Source of the DNA: Hamiltosporidium tvaerminnensis
Taxonomy: Eukaryota; Microsporidia; Dubosqiidae
Direction of reading: 5' to 3'
Length of the DNA: 64,000 bases
Assembly (NCBI GenBank): GCA_022605425.2
Contig: CM061247.1
Coordinates: forward strand, 504,001-568,000
The notes below the pieces were generated by a model. It ran no database searches. It was given only the letters and a program-made list of their open reading frames with translations, and was not told where the DNA came from. Below, one piece after another: positions 33,904 to 45,010 of this stretch. Each line of letters starts with the position of its first letter. The stretch's first letter is position 1. The translations under genes and the position numbers were made by a program.

Positions 33904-36228
33904 ATGATACAAGATATGGTTTTAAAAGTCAAACATCGAATTTTATACAAAAATCTTAAGATGTTGGTTTTAAGTCTGGCTATCAAAAGGATATTTACAA
34001 ACGAAACAATTGCTATACATTTCTATAAAGATTATGAGAGTAATTTTACAGATGATGATTTGAATAGTTGTATTTATAAATATAAATGTCTAGAATTTTT
34101 ACCAGAACATGCCATAGAGACTAAGTCTAACATAAATATTGTATATTTAAAGACATTTATAATCGATCGGAGTATTTTCTTTTTAGAGTTTTTGACTGAG
34201 GAGAATGTGCAAGATGGCAAACATAATAACATACACATTAATGTGAATGATTTAAATTATGATGATTTTTCATATTTTTATAATTTAGTAATAAGTTTTC
34301 CATGCTTTGTTGATTACATGAACGAATATAAATACAGGCTAATTTTTAGAATAATAGATATTTTTAAGATTCAATACAACAAACCATTGAAAGATTTTAT
34401 TCGGTTAATATTGGCTTCAGTTGTATTGAATACAGAAGTAATAAAGCTATGGTATTTTTCAGTCCTAAAGTCAAATAAACATATAGTTTCTATTGCCCTG
34501 TCGAATATCGCATTTGTGGAATTGCTTGGATTATACGGAATATCTAAAGCAATATTAAACCAAATTAAAGCTGTTTATAAAGCTGTTATAACGACAGAAT
34601 GTAATAATTTTGGTTTTGCAGATTTAAATGAGAATTTCTTCTATCTTGATACTTGTATTCTACAGAAAATTCTTAAAATACACAAACAGGCAAAGTATTT
34701 TCTGAAAACCTTGAATATATTTTTCTCTCTTCACGTATATAAACGTTTTTTCCTATTTATTATGTCGTATACTGAGGAATACAAATGCTTCTTTAATTTG
34801 TCATTATTTAAAAATTTAGAAGAGTTATTTATGTTCAAATGTTTAAACACGAAAGTTTTTATTGCAAATATAATTAAGACTATGCATTTACAAAGTATAA
34901 AAATATTGACCGTTTTCAAATCAAATTTAATATCCGAAGATGAAATTGTATGGTTGAAAGAACTAAATTTCGAAGAATTGAATTATATTGTTACAAAATA
35001 TGATTCAAAAACTTATTTTAGTATTTCGGAATTTAAATCACCTGTTTGTATAATTTTTAGTAAAATTATTGATGCAATATTTAACAACGAAAATAAATCT
35101 AGTTTTTATGCACGTGGTACCAATATTTCGTGCTATGATCAGGACAATGAATTTGTTTTTGCATTCTATCAAGATGAAAATAGAGTGAAAGATCTAATGA
35201 ACTACGGAATCGCATGTCAAATATCTTTTCGTATAAAGTTATGTAATATGTTTATAAATGTTATATTTGATATTATAAATTTTAAAAGATTAAGAAATAT
35301 AGAGATTGAATTTACATATACTTGCATTAGAGATTTTAGCATATATAGCTCTGAAATTCTTAATAATATAGTTACCATGCGAATCGTTAGTTCTACAGTA
35401 AATGATGTTTTTTTGTCAAAAATTCTATTATTTCCAGCACTAAAAAATATTGTATTTTATGTCTGTACCATTATATTTTTGAATAATAACATAATCCTTA
35501 GTGAAAACACAAACATCGAATATTTGAACATAGCTGACTCTTTGATTAATAATGTGAATTATTTTATTGATTTAATGAATAAAATGGTCGGGTTAAAATC
35601 CTTAGAAATATTTAATATGACTAAAAATTCGAATCCTTTGGAAAAAAATTCAGACAATATAAATCTATGTCTTCTTAAACTAACATATTTAAGATATTCG
35701 AGTTCGTATTATTCTTATAATAATGCTCTATTTTTTCCTTTTCTTCCAAGTCTTCTAAAGTTTAATCTTGGTTCAAATCATCCAGCAGGTACTCTTCACA
35801 AAATATTTTTCAACGGAAATTTTTATATGTTAAGAAAATTAGTCTTTTATGGAATAAAAATAGGCCAAGAAGATGAACTAGCTTTACAAAAACTTACAAA
35901 TCTTCATTCTTTAACTATTGGTAAAAATTCTGAATTTTCTAATATAAATTTTTCTCAAATGTTTCACACGGCCTATACATATTCCCTAACAGAATTAATA
36001 CTTCCAAATATAGAAATTACTTATTTCGATCTCAAATTTATTTCAGAACTAAAAAATCTTAAAAAATTATACATTTATAGTTTCATTCTTCGAACCAACA
36101 TAATATTTTTCCTTAAAATAATTTCATCAATCACAGAAATCGAAATTGAAAAAATATTTGTTTTAAAAAATCATATTATTGAGGAGTGTGGAACAAGACT
36201 CAAGATATCTCCGTGGCATCAACATTAA
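33904..36228 (+). CDS. orphan 774-aa leucine-rich-repeat-like protein
   Basis: Longest ORF in the window; I do not recognise a characterised family. It is rich in I, L, N, F, Y and K. The C-terminal third (about 540-760) has irregular leucine-rich-repeat-like spacing, for example MVGLKSLEIFNM, LPSLLKFNLGSN, MLRKLVFYGIKIG, LTNLHSLTIGKN, SLTELILPNIEI and LKNLKKLYIYSF. This resembles the divergent LRR families expanded in several microsporidia. The N-terminal two thirds are alpha/beta-looking with many aromatic residues. No signal peptide or clear membrane helix was noted. No CCC tract precedes the ATG, unlike most neighbours, so expression signals may differ. The frame is intact over 2.3 kb of AT-rich DNA, which argues for selection. 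The gene sits alone between repeats. Confidence 0.8.
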   Translation: MIQDMVLKVKHRILYKNLKMLVLSLAIKRIFTNETIAIHFYKDYESNFTDDDLNSCIYKYKCLEFLPEHAIETKSNINIVYLKTFIIDRSIFFLEFLTEENVQDGKHNNIHINVNDLNYDDFSYFYNLVISFPCFVDYMNEYKYRLIFRIIDIFKIQYNKPLKDFIRLILASVVLNTEVIKLWYFSVLKSNKHIVSIALSNIAFVELLGLYGISKAILNQIKAVYKAVITTECNNFGFADLNENFFYLDTCILQKILKIHKQAKYFLKTLNIFFSLHVYKRFFLFIMSYTEEYKCFFNLSLFKNLEELFMFKCLNTKVFIANIIKTMHLQSIKILTVFKSNLISEDEIVWLKELNFEELNYIVTKYDSKTYFSISEFKSPVCIIFSKIIDAIFNNENKSSFYARGTNISCYDQDNEFVFAFYQDENRVKDLMNYGIACQISFRIKLCNMFINVIFDIINFKRLRNIEIEFTYTCIRDFSIYSSEILNNIVTMRIVSSTVNDVFLSKILLFPALKNIVFYVCTIIFLNNNIILSENTNIEYLNIADSLINNVNYFIDLMNKMVGLKSLEIFNMTKNSNPLEKNSDNINLCLLKLTYLRYSSSYYSYNNALFFPFLPSLLKFNLGSNHPAGTLHKIFFNGNFYMLRKLVFYGIKIGQEDELALQKLTNLHSLTIGKNSEFSNINFSQMFHTAYTYSLTELILPNIEITYFDLKFISELKNLKKLYIYSFILRTNIIFFLKIISSITEIEIEKIFVLKNHIIEECGTRLKISPWHQH

Positions 36229-37054
36229 AATTTACATTAGTATGTAAAATTTTAAATTCTGTAGTTCTTTTTTAAAAAGTAATTATAATTTTAATCTATA
36301 TTTTGATTCTATTTTCATAAAACATTAATTTTCTAAATATTTTTTTAATACTACGAAGTCATTCATCGAAGTATACATTTAGAGTTTTAAAATACATTTT
36401 TTGATTTGAATTAAAATTTAGAAACGACAAAATCAACAATTTTCTTATAATAAAATAGAAAGTTCCGTCTGTTTTTATACAAAAGATTACACCAATATTA
36501 GATATATTTGGAACAAAATAAAACAATCTTATACAAATAAAATTTAAATTCATACTTTACTTGAATCAATAACCAAATTAGTTAATTAGTTTAATTAAAA
36601 ATAATTTTATATAAAATTTAAATAGATTTACAAATTTCTGATTTTTCATGTAATAGCACTAATAAAATAATTCTATAAAAACAAAAATTAATCCTATAAA
36701 TCTACAATCCGGAGGGAAAGGTAAATTTATCTTAATATATACTGTCAATGGTAACATAACGTATACATTCGTTTAAAGATAAGTAGTCGTGCAAGTTAAT
36801 CAGAACTATTTATAAATAGGCATAACACGAGATAGACTATATTTTAAATATTAAAAAATATTTACCATCAATACGAGCAAAAATCTAGAGTAAAAACCTT
36901 AATATTTAACTCAGATTTTAAAAAGAGATCATGTATAAAAGCAATACAAAAAAAGGGAATAATTAATTATAATTAAAATGTTAATTATTGTAATAATTCG
37001 ATAAATAATTATTTAAAAGTTTTATTTAATAAAAATCACTGCTTCATTAGAACT
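36229..37054. other. AT-rich spacer
   Basis: No gene. The 64-codon minus-strand frame at 36359-36553 is unconvincing. Confidence 0.5.
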
Positions 37055-37740
37055 ATGCCAAGTGTTATATTGATTTTATGGCATTAACGCAATTATAGGT
37101 TTAACAAATATACTTGTCTCTTAAGCTTCCATAGGTGTCGTTTACGATACATAAACCCAATCTCTACTAAAAGATCCAAAGAACCTATCTAATATACAAA
37201 CATTTGCCCAGAGTTCGTTAATTTACGTTGACTGGCGGATAATAGAAGGCCAAGACCTACTTTTGCTTCCCTAAACTAGATGCATTCCACATAATGTACC
37301 TTTTCAGAGCATAATAGACCTCTAGTTAAGATATATATCGGGTACTTACATATTTTCCATCTAGAAGTTATAATATCATACCAGCGAGTAAAAACTGCTA
37401 TGTGGTATTCCCGGTTTTTTATGGATATGTTTTTCGTACCTACTGAGCGCCAAGTCTTCTAACTTGAGTGAGCAAAGCTGCGTTTACATGGCGAGCACCT
37501 ACGAGCCTGTCGTGGATTCGAATCTACTTACCCTATAATAAACCAATTCACTAAAGAAACAACTTTTCCGTTTTGTAGAACATATCATTCCTAAATAAAA
37601 TACTAACGAACATCAGAAACTGTAGTGTGGCATTTCATCTCTTCAAAAATTAAAATAATTATTTTCACGCTAATTTCCCATACTCATTACCAAGCAGATG
37701 GTTTTTTTTGTGAATAGCCGCTCTTCAGATATTATCCTAT
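37055..37740 (-). repeat. R1 interspersed repeat, copy I
   Basis: Reversed copy from TGCCAAGTGTTATATTGATT to GCAGATGGTTTTTTTTGTG. Core landmarks such as AGCGCCAAGTCTTCTAACTT are retained. Confidence 0.83.
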
Positions 37741-38076
37741 ATATAAATAAAAATCCCCAATCCTATTATAATCTCAAAATATGGAGCCAACTTCTAAAAA
37801 TATCAACCTTTCTTAAAATCTTATTTTCATGATATTGTTTGATAAAAATGAAGAATCTAAGAATTCCTATAAATATTAAAAAATATTTTTAAAGAATTAA
37901 ATAAATACATTGTAACACATTTAAAATATATAAATTAGAATTTTTATTCTTTGAAGCGGAATCTAATCCAATCAAAAAATCTACCAAAATATCTGTATTT
38001 TTTAAAATTTAGACAAAACTTTAATCAGAAAAACCAACTAAAAGTAAAAAGTTGAATGAATAAATGAAATCCCAAA

Positions 38077-39249
38077 CTATTTATTTAATTGAGAAATATA
38101 CTGATTCATAAGATTTATTTGTTCCAAATAATGAGAATTAAATTCTTCATTACTTTCTTTAACAAACAATAATAGGGACCTACCTACATGATCCAAAGTA
38201 CCGGAAATACCGCCATTTAATATCATTTTTCTAAGTCTCTCTTCAATAAAAGCAGGTTCAAATCCCATTTGATCTGCAATATAATCAATAGAAATATTCG
38301 AATAAGGTTCTACAATTTTTAAAATGTTAGCTTCCAGCAACAAATCATACAGAAAATACAAATGTGAAATTAAAAAAGTGTCTGAACTCATCAACTCTCC
38401 TTTCGTATTCAAAACATCGGTATAATCTTTTAAATTCCTTTCTGAACAAGCTTTATTAATCTTTAAAAGAAGTAAAATAATTTCATCTGCCACAAAATAG
38501 GAAACTTGTTTAAGTTTTAAAACAGATTCAATTTCATTCCATTTTTTATCAATTATTTTACACAGAATCATATATCTGACCACAAAAATTGCATCTTCAA
38601 ATGATTTCCCCTGCCAAAAACCTTCCAAAGCCTCAATGAAATAAGAATATGCATTTGAATAACTTCTTTCATCACACAAATATATTCCTGACAACATGTC
38701 GATATGTGCTTGTAAAACAGGAGAAACATAGGTATTTACAGCAAGTGCTTTTGCAGAAGTAAGAGAAGATCTTGCTTTAGATAGATTCTTCTGTTCATAA
38801 AATGCTTTACTCTCATATACATATAAACATATCAAACCAGCTTTATCGTCGTGTTTTTTTAATTCTTTTAATATCGGTGAAATACATTCTAAACATTTAC
38901 TGTATTCCTTTAAAGACAATAAAGATTCGATTCTTTTAATTTCTAAATCTAAAAATAATGTTTTTTTATTTTCTATTTTGCTCCATTCAACCAACTTTTC
39001 CAATAAATTGTAGCGAGGAAGAAAATATTCTTGCTTTGATGGAAAATAATTCAAAACATTCTTAATTATTTTTGTGTATCGTGCTATGGAAATATCAGAC
39101 CAATAAGTTTTTATTGTGACCAAGAAAGTTCCAAGATCGTCGTATAGCTTTTTTTCAAGTAAGGTGTTTGAAATAGTAAGTGCTGCTTCTTCTTTTTCAT
39201 CTGTTGGATGTGTTTTTGATTTTAAGATATTTTTCAATTCATTTAGCAT
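38077..39249 (-). CDS. RPN6: 26S proteasome lid subunit Rpn6 (PSMD11)
   Basis: Structural PCI subunit that clamps the proteasome lid to the core particle. At 390 aa it is slightly shorter than yeast Rpn6 (434). The TPR-like N-terminal solenoid includes the diagnostic block SKARSSLTSAKALAVNTYVS followed by LQAHIDMLSGIYLCDERSYS and NAYSYFIEALEGF; PSMD11 has [31 protein letters not shown] and DWKTAYSYFFEAFEGY. The PCI winged helix is near the C-terminus (SIDYIADQMGFEPAFIEERL, then MILNGGISGTLD), ending in a helical tail. The ATG is preceded on the coding strand by CCCC (39255-39258). No intron is needed. Confidence 0.94.
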   Translation of the reverse strand: MLNELKNILKSKTHPTDEKEEAALTISNTLLEKKLYDDLGTFLVTIKTYWSDISIARYTKIIKNVLNYFPSKQEYFLPRYNLLEKLVEWSKIENKKTLFLDLEIKRIESLLSLKEYSKCLECISPILKELKKHDDKAGLICLYVYESKAFYEQKNLSKARSSLTSAKALAVNTYVSPVLQAHIDMLSGIYLCDERSYSNAYSYFIEALEGFWQGKSFEDAIFVVRYMILCKIIDKKWNEIESVLKLKQVSYFVADEIILLLLKINKACSERNLKDYTDVLNTKGELMSSDTFLISHLYFLYDLLLEANILKIVEPYSNISIDYIADQMGFEPAFIEERLRKMILNGGISGTLDHVGRSLLLFVKESNEEFNSHYLEQINLMNQYISQLNK

Positions 39250-39694
39250 TTAAAGGGGCTTGATTTTAAATAATAAATTTAAAGGAATTAAAACTTTAAG
39301 GAAAAGAGAATTGAAAATAGGGATAGCATTTATTTATAATAAACATGCAAATGATTAGTATAAATAAAATAGATAGTGCAGAACATGAAGAAAATCCTAT
39401 TTATATCACTCGGGATTATTTTTTGGGTTTCTTTTATGCTAAAATATTTTGAAATACACCTCTTAATTTCTGATTTTTTTATTTATTTTATAAACTATGA
39501 TTTCAGCTAATCAAAGTCCCCATTAATTAGAATCAAGAGTATCTCTTTAAAATTTGAATTTTATATTTCCGGTTATTACTCTATAAGAGTATCAAATCTC
39601 TTTTTATTTACTAAAGAATTCAGAAATGTATAATTGCAAGTCTTTTTATTGATTTATACGGTATTATTATTTTTTAATGATATATTTTGCTGAA

Positions 39695-40425
39695 CTTAAG
39701 AGGAAGGATAACTACATAAGAAACTTTCTGCTTGCAATGAGTGTGTGAAACTGGTTGGGGATCATTGTTTGGATTTTTCGTGGGAATAAAACCACACTAC
39801 ATCGTCGGTTGTTCTATGGGAGTTTGCATGAAGAGGAGAGGTCTACAAAATGGCAAAACTTTATCTACAAATTTATTTTTAGTTTTTTATGTAACTAGAT
39901 TGCCGACCGCAGCTGAATATGTAGGTAATTGCCAGGTAAAACCATGGAAATCTAGCCTTGAGACTAGGGGTAGAAGACTTAGCGCCTGGGAGATATGAAA
40001 ATAAAGCCCTTTAAGGCAAAGAAAGATAAGTAGCGGTTTTACCTGTGGATATCATATTGTACTGCCTACCTGGACTCCCGCTAAGTCATCGAGATATATA
40101 TCGGCTAGAATTTTATTGGGTTTGGAAAGTGTAGAGTAAGTAGGCCTGTTAATAGTCTTGGGGGAGGAGCTCAGGATGGACTTCGGCCTTCGATCACACT
40201 CAATGCAACAGAAATTAATGCCCTAAAGGCAAAAACATCGCCTAATAATTGGTTCTACGCACCATTTAGTTGAAATAATTCGGAGTTTTGGCATCATAGG
40301 AGATACCCATAGAGTTTTAGGGATTAGTTATTTATATAAAATCTAGAACAGCGTCAATTTCATGAAAACAATATAAAAACTGCCACGGATTTAAAAAGAT
40401 GGGATATTTTTAAATAAAGATTACA
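39695..40425 (+). repeat. R1 interspersed repeat, copy J
   Basis: Full-length forward copy from GAGGAAGGATAACTACATAA to ACTGCCACGGATTTAAAAAG. An 85-codon frame inside depends on a deletion relative to the family and is not treated as a gene. Confidence 0.88.
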
Positions 40426-42539
40426 ATATTATAATGCCAAATCTATGTATCTCTTTAGGTTTTTATTAGGCATTCTATAATAAGTTTCACGGTTCAATAA
40501 AGCCCGATGATTTCCTATATTCTTTTTAATTTTATAACACACTGTATTATTCATAAATTTCTTAATCATCATGTCCGAAGCTTAATAATATTTCTAATTC
40601 ATATAGATCTTTATATCATATTAATTCTCGATATTTCTTAAAATACCGCCATAATATTTGTCTTGCACAAAGTATATTTGGATGTTTTTAATATAAAGAT
40701 ATTATCAAATGTTTTTGAATTATTTCCACTGCTTTCTTTTTGCGGCTTTTAGGCTTTGCTATTTTTAATGCTTGCAAAATGATTTTTTTTAGACTTTTAG
40801 ACACTTTTTTTGACTACATATACAATTCATAAACTTATAAATATATTTTTCTGCCTCTTCCTCATCTCTTTTCGGTCAAAATTTCAGTTCATAATTAAAT
40901 AAATGTATAATAACTATAATGCTAAAGAGGGCAAGTTACAATAATGAAAAAAAGAAGTTCCAAGCAACAAATTTAAAAGTCTAAGGCATACGGGATCGTA
41001 TAGATTTCAAGATATACACAAATAATTCCAATAAATGCTGACAAATCGTCAATCCAATCGATATATACCACAAACGACTATAAAAATTTAAAATACTAAA
41101 AATGCTTAACATCAAGCAATATATACATTGAAATTTATGGTCGTAAAATTTTGTGTTCTATGGGCTGTGCGATCTAATAACAGCTGATTTTAAAAAACAG
41201 AAGCCTTGTGATTTTCTTGATTGATTTAATTAACAAGTAATATATAGAACAGAATACAACAAAGGTTTAAACCCCGGTTTAATGTGTAAAACAGAATTCA
41301 AGAATATGTTTTCAAAAATAATACACAAACATGAGAAAACCTTGGATTCAAGATCATAAACTGTTTTTATGTAGTATCAAATATAAAATGGGGCAACCGA
41401 AAATTTTCATTTGTACATTTATTTAGGGAACCAGTCATTAATACTTTATTTTCAGAAGGTATAATGCATTATAAAAGCGTAAATATAATAGTTTAGTCTA
41501 TTAAAATGAGATTTTTTTGTAGTATTTTAAGATAATATGCGCTGCGTTCATTTAGGACCCAAGTGATTTTCTATGAGGTGCATTCTATTCAATTAAACGC
41601 ATAACTTAATTACTATAGTACCTAATAATATTAAAAACTATAGAAATATAGTGGCGAATTTTATAGAAATAATCCTGATGAATCATAATTGTATTGGTTT
41701 TCGAGTTATTTATCTGTTAGAAATTGGTTTCAATCAAAGAATTTTCACACAAATAATAATAATTAAGAGCATATTTTCTCACTCTCTATAATGATTTCCT
41801 ATTATTAAAGTTATTTTCGGTACTAACAAGTTTAAGCAAAAAATTTGAATGAATATTTACCTCATTTACAACGAAATATATATCTAATAATCCCGAGTTA
41901 AAATAGTTTACATACTTTTATATATTCCATCTAACACTTTTATCAACATACTGTATTCTTCTAATTACAATTCTTCGTATATATGCAATCACATAATAAA
42001 GCATAGTTAAATTAAACTTTTTACAGATGAATGCTTTCACATTTCTTTACTGTTGAAATATTGGAATAAATTAAAATATTTTTCAGAAAGAAATTAAACT
42101 AAGAACAGAATAAGAAATTTTAAGCTATAATCTTATTAAATTTAGAAAAAAATCACTTACTTTTTTTCAAAAATTGATGGCCTCTCTAAGAGGAACAATG
42201 GAAATAACGAGGAAACTAAAAAAATAACGAAAATAATCCAAAAAAGATTGAAAAATTATTGGAAAAAATGCAGATATAAAAATAAATACGAAGCAAAGAG
42301 ATTTGTGTTGGAAATAATGAGAAGATTTTTGGGCCTTGTCATTAAATAATAATTTTATATATTTTTCTTCAGTAAGCGACTGAATGAAAGGTTAATTTAA
42401 ATATTAGAAAACAAATAATTTATAAATTGAATCTATGAAATAAAAGCTGAGTAAAAAAAATATTGAATAATTAGAATTATATTTTATTCAATAAATTTCG
42501 ATGTTAAAATGCTTTTATCGCACTTTTATATATTTTTTC
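40426..42539. other. gene-free region with a possible unidentified pseudogene
   Basis: On the minus strand between about 40455 and 40785, one frame reads protein-like blocks separated only by in-frame stops. Examples are KIAKPKSRKKKAVEIIQKHL, KHPNILCARQILWRYFKKYR and LYELEILLSFGHDD. I cannot name the family. The rest is AT-rich with nothing recognised. Confidence 0.4.
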
Positions 42540-43130
42540 CATCTCTTTGAACACCATCTCTTCTGTTCTTAAATCTGAACTTCATTTATATTTATTGTAG
42601 GTTGTTTAAAGTAGTTTTTCCTTTGAAATAAAGAGTTGATTACTTTTTGTTTTAACATGTTTAATACTATCCTCATAGAGAATCGCTTTTTTTAAAAGGT
42701 ATGTTGGCTTCCCTTGCATCCCGGCTCTCTTAATAACATTTTTACGCTCTTTCCAAACCCACTTGGGTATTTAATTCCGACTCTAATTCTCTTCGAGATT
42801 ATTGAAAATTGTCTCGAACGTCTTCATAAGTATTATCGATTGAATCTATACTCTCGGTATTCATAGGGGGGTCAGTCTTTGAGGTATTACTAATGATATT
42901 TTGTCCCAATACCGCCCATGTTCATTATATAAAAGATTATCTCAACACTAAACGTATAAATAAGACCCAACTCATCTGAATAATAGTTCATACTTCCTAG
43001 GTTTTTCAGTTTTAGCTATTGAAGTGAATCTTGAAAAATAATTTTAATTCAATGAGTGTTATAATTTTTTGTCCCTTATCGAAAAAAATATGTCAGTCTT
43101 ATTTCGAATCTCAATCTTATTAAAACCAAT
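42540..43130 (-). mobile_element. strongly decayed retroelement 3' fragment (second copy)
   Basis: Eroded homologue of the fragment at 47880-48480. It shares CACCATCTCTTCTGTTCTTA-type 3' sequence, the block around TTTTGTCCCAATACCGCCCATG, and TTTTTCAGTTTTAGCTATTGAA followed by TGAATC. Its frame is broken. Both copies lack everything upstream, consistent with 5' truncation during target-primed insertion. Confidence 0.7.
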
Positions 43131-43264
43131 TAAATATTTCAAAATTTAATATACTTTATAAAGAAATAATATTTTTTTGAAAGTAAAATTAGATCATTTT
43201 CAAAACAAATAAAGATTTTTAACACAATCCAAGTAGATTCTAAATTTATTAAATCAAAAAATAT

Positions 43265-44359
43265 TCATTTTCTTTTAAAAAATGCTACAAAAAACCCTAT
43301 CGTTCCTAATTCAAGTGATGGATAAAATTTTAATACTTTTTTGTAAAAATTATACGATTTGTTACCTCTTTTTCCACTACACATTCTTCGTATTTTTTTT
43401 AATTTAAAATCTGGGTTTTTTTCCAGGACTTCTTTAACGACTTCTTCATTTTCTTCTTCGTGTATAGAACATGTAGAGTATACGATTTTATGTACTGAAG
43501 GAAATTTGAAACAGTGGTTGAGTAGCATCTTTTGAAAATTAGATAGTTTTTTTATCCTTTCGGTATTTTTTTGATAATAAGGGTGTAAACCAGAACCAGT
43601 ACACGACGGATCTGCCAAAATATGTGTTACCTCTTTATAATCCAGTGGATCTGTTCTTAAAAAGTCCATACATTTCGTATTAATATTATTTGCACCTGAA
43701 TTTAAAACATTTTCTTTTAAAATTTTATATCTTTGCTTATCTTTTTCAAAAGCATATATTTTCCCTTTATTGTTCATCAACATAGAAAGATGCGTAGTTT
43801 TGTTTCCTGGTGCTGCACAACAATCTACCACAAAAGATCGTTTACCAGGATTAAGAATATATGGCGGTATACACGTTACAACGTTCTGTATATAAAAAAA
43901 ATATTTTTTATAAAATTCATTTCTATAAAGCAAAGTATCATTTAATATCTCATAAACATCTGGAATATCAGTCCGTAAAACATCAAAACCTTCTAAAACA
44001 TTTGTATTTTTTTTCAATTTATTTATTCTAACAAATACTTTCTTAGGTTTATAAGATATTAAATCTATATTTTGCTTTTTTATTTTAATTATTAAGTCTG
44101 AATATTCTTTCAAAAATACTCTGTTTTCCAGCATTTCATAACATAATATTACACTTAAATATTTATTTTTTATGAAAAGACCCGTTTCTTTTACAATGGA
44201 TTTAATTTTTCTATAATTTGTTAAAACATTTTGCAACAAAGCTATATATTTGGCTGGTTGGGATTTCTTATAACAAATATTTCGTATTGTTCCACCCTTT
44301 TCTATTATTTCTTTTAAAATATTAGATGTTTCTATATAAAAACCGTCTATATTTGTCAT
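43265..44359 (-). CDS. RCM1: Rcm1/NSUN5-type rRNA m5C methyltransferase
   Basis: SAM-dependent RNA cytosine-C5 methyltransferase most like Rcm1/NSUN5, which modifies large-subunit rRNA. From the ATG at 44359 the protein has 364 aa. Motifs: SAM-binding DCCAAPGNKTTHLSML (about 179-194), YAFEKDKQR, HILADPSCTGSGLHP with Cys253, and KIVYSTCSIHEEEN with Cys297, the two cysteines used in catalysis and release. PSCTGSG and the context AAPGNKTTHL favour NSUN5 over NOP2 (NSUN1). An upstream TTG would add ten residues, but ATG 44359 is preferred because CCC (44368-44370, minus strand) lies eight bases before it. Divergently arranged with IPL1. Confidence 0.88.
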   Translation of the reverse strand: MTNIDGFYIETSNILKEIIEKGGTIRNICYKKSQPAKYIALLQNVLTNYRKIKSIVKETGLFIKNKYLSVILCYEMLENRVFLKEYSDLIIKIKKQNIDLISYKPKKVFVRINKLKKNTNVLEGFDVLRTDIPDVYEILNDTLLYRNEFYKKYFFYIQNVVTCIPPYILNPGKRSFVVDCCAAPGNKTTHLSMLMNNKGKIYAFEKDKQRYKILKENVLNSGANNINTKCMDFLRTDPLDYKEVTHILADPSCTGSGLHPYYQKNTERIKKLSNFQKMLLNHCFKFPSVHKIVYSTCSIHEEENEEVVKEVLEKNPDFKLKKIRRMCSGKRGNKSYNFYKKVLKFYPSLELGTIGFFVAFFKRK

Positions 44360-45010
44360 TTTTTGGAGGGTAACTGCAATATTTTTCAAGATTTATTTTA
44401 AAACATTTCTGATTTATTAAGAAAAATACTTTTACGGGTAAAACAAGAAAACCAAAGTAAAAATTTCTTATATAAAACAGAAATGAGCTACAAACAAAGT
44501 AATTTATGAAAATACTCAAATGTATAAAGATTGAAACAGAAATACTCAAAAAAATTATATTTTTAAATTAATATTCAAATATTTTATTGCTATAATCAAC
44601 ATATTAAAAATATAATTTATATTTTTATTGCAAGATTTACTCAAAAAACTATCAATTGTCTATAAAAAATTAATATATGATTTTATTGATAACAATAAAA
44701 TGAGATAACACTTAAATCTGCATTCGAATATTTCTATTGTATTTTACCATATTTTGTGTCCTGTCCTTGAGTTATATGAATGTATTCAATAGTTAGGTTT
44801 TTAAAAAATTCATTTAAATTCCTGTGAATTTTTTACGGACTAAAATAATTTTATTTTAATATTTAAAATAAAAGAATTCAAATTCTGTTTTTTATTCCTT
44901 AAACAAATTAGTTTCTTCAAATAATTATTTATATCAATTCAATACAATTGAAGATCATTTCTTGTATTTTTTTTTGGTACTTTAATTTTGAGATACGACT
45001 TAAACCCTTA
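44360..45010. promoter_or_regulatory. divergent intergenic region between RCM1 and IPL1
   Basis: About 650 bp of AT-rich DNA separating divergent starts. CCC tracts close to both starts (44368-44370 minus; 45005-45007 plus) are the only motifs I can point to. Confidence 0.5.

Noticed and set aside
44948-45010. N-terminal extension of IPL1 from TTG (similar TTG-extended starts for LHP1 at 46620, RCM1 at 44389 and PPPDE at 26994)
   Set aside because: These extensions start at TTG and add non-conserved residues. In each case the first ATG lies directly after a CCC tract and gives the natural family N-terminus.
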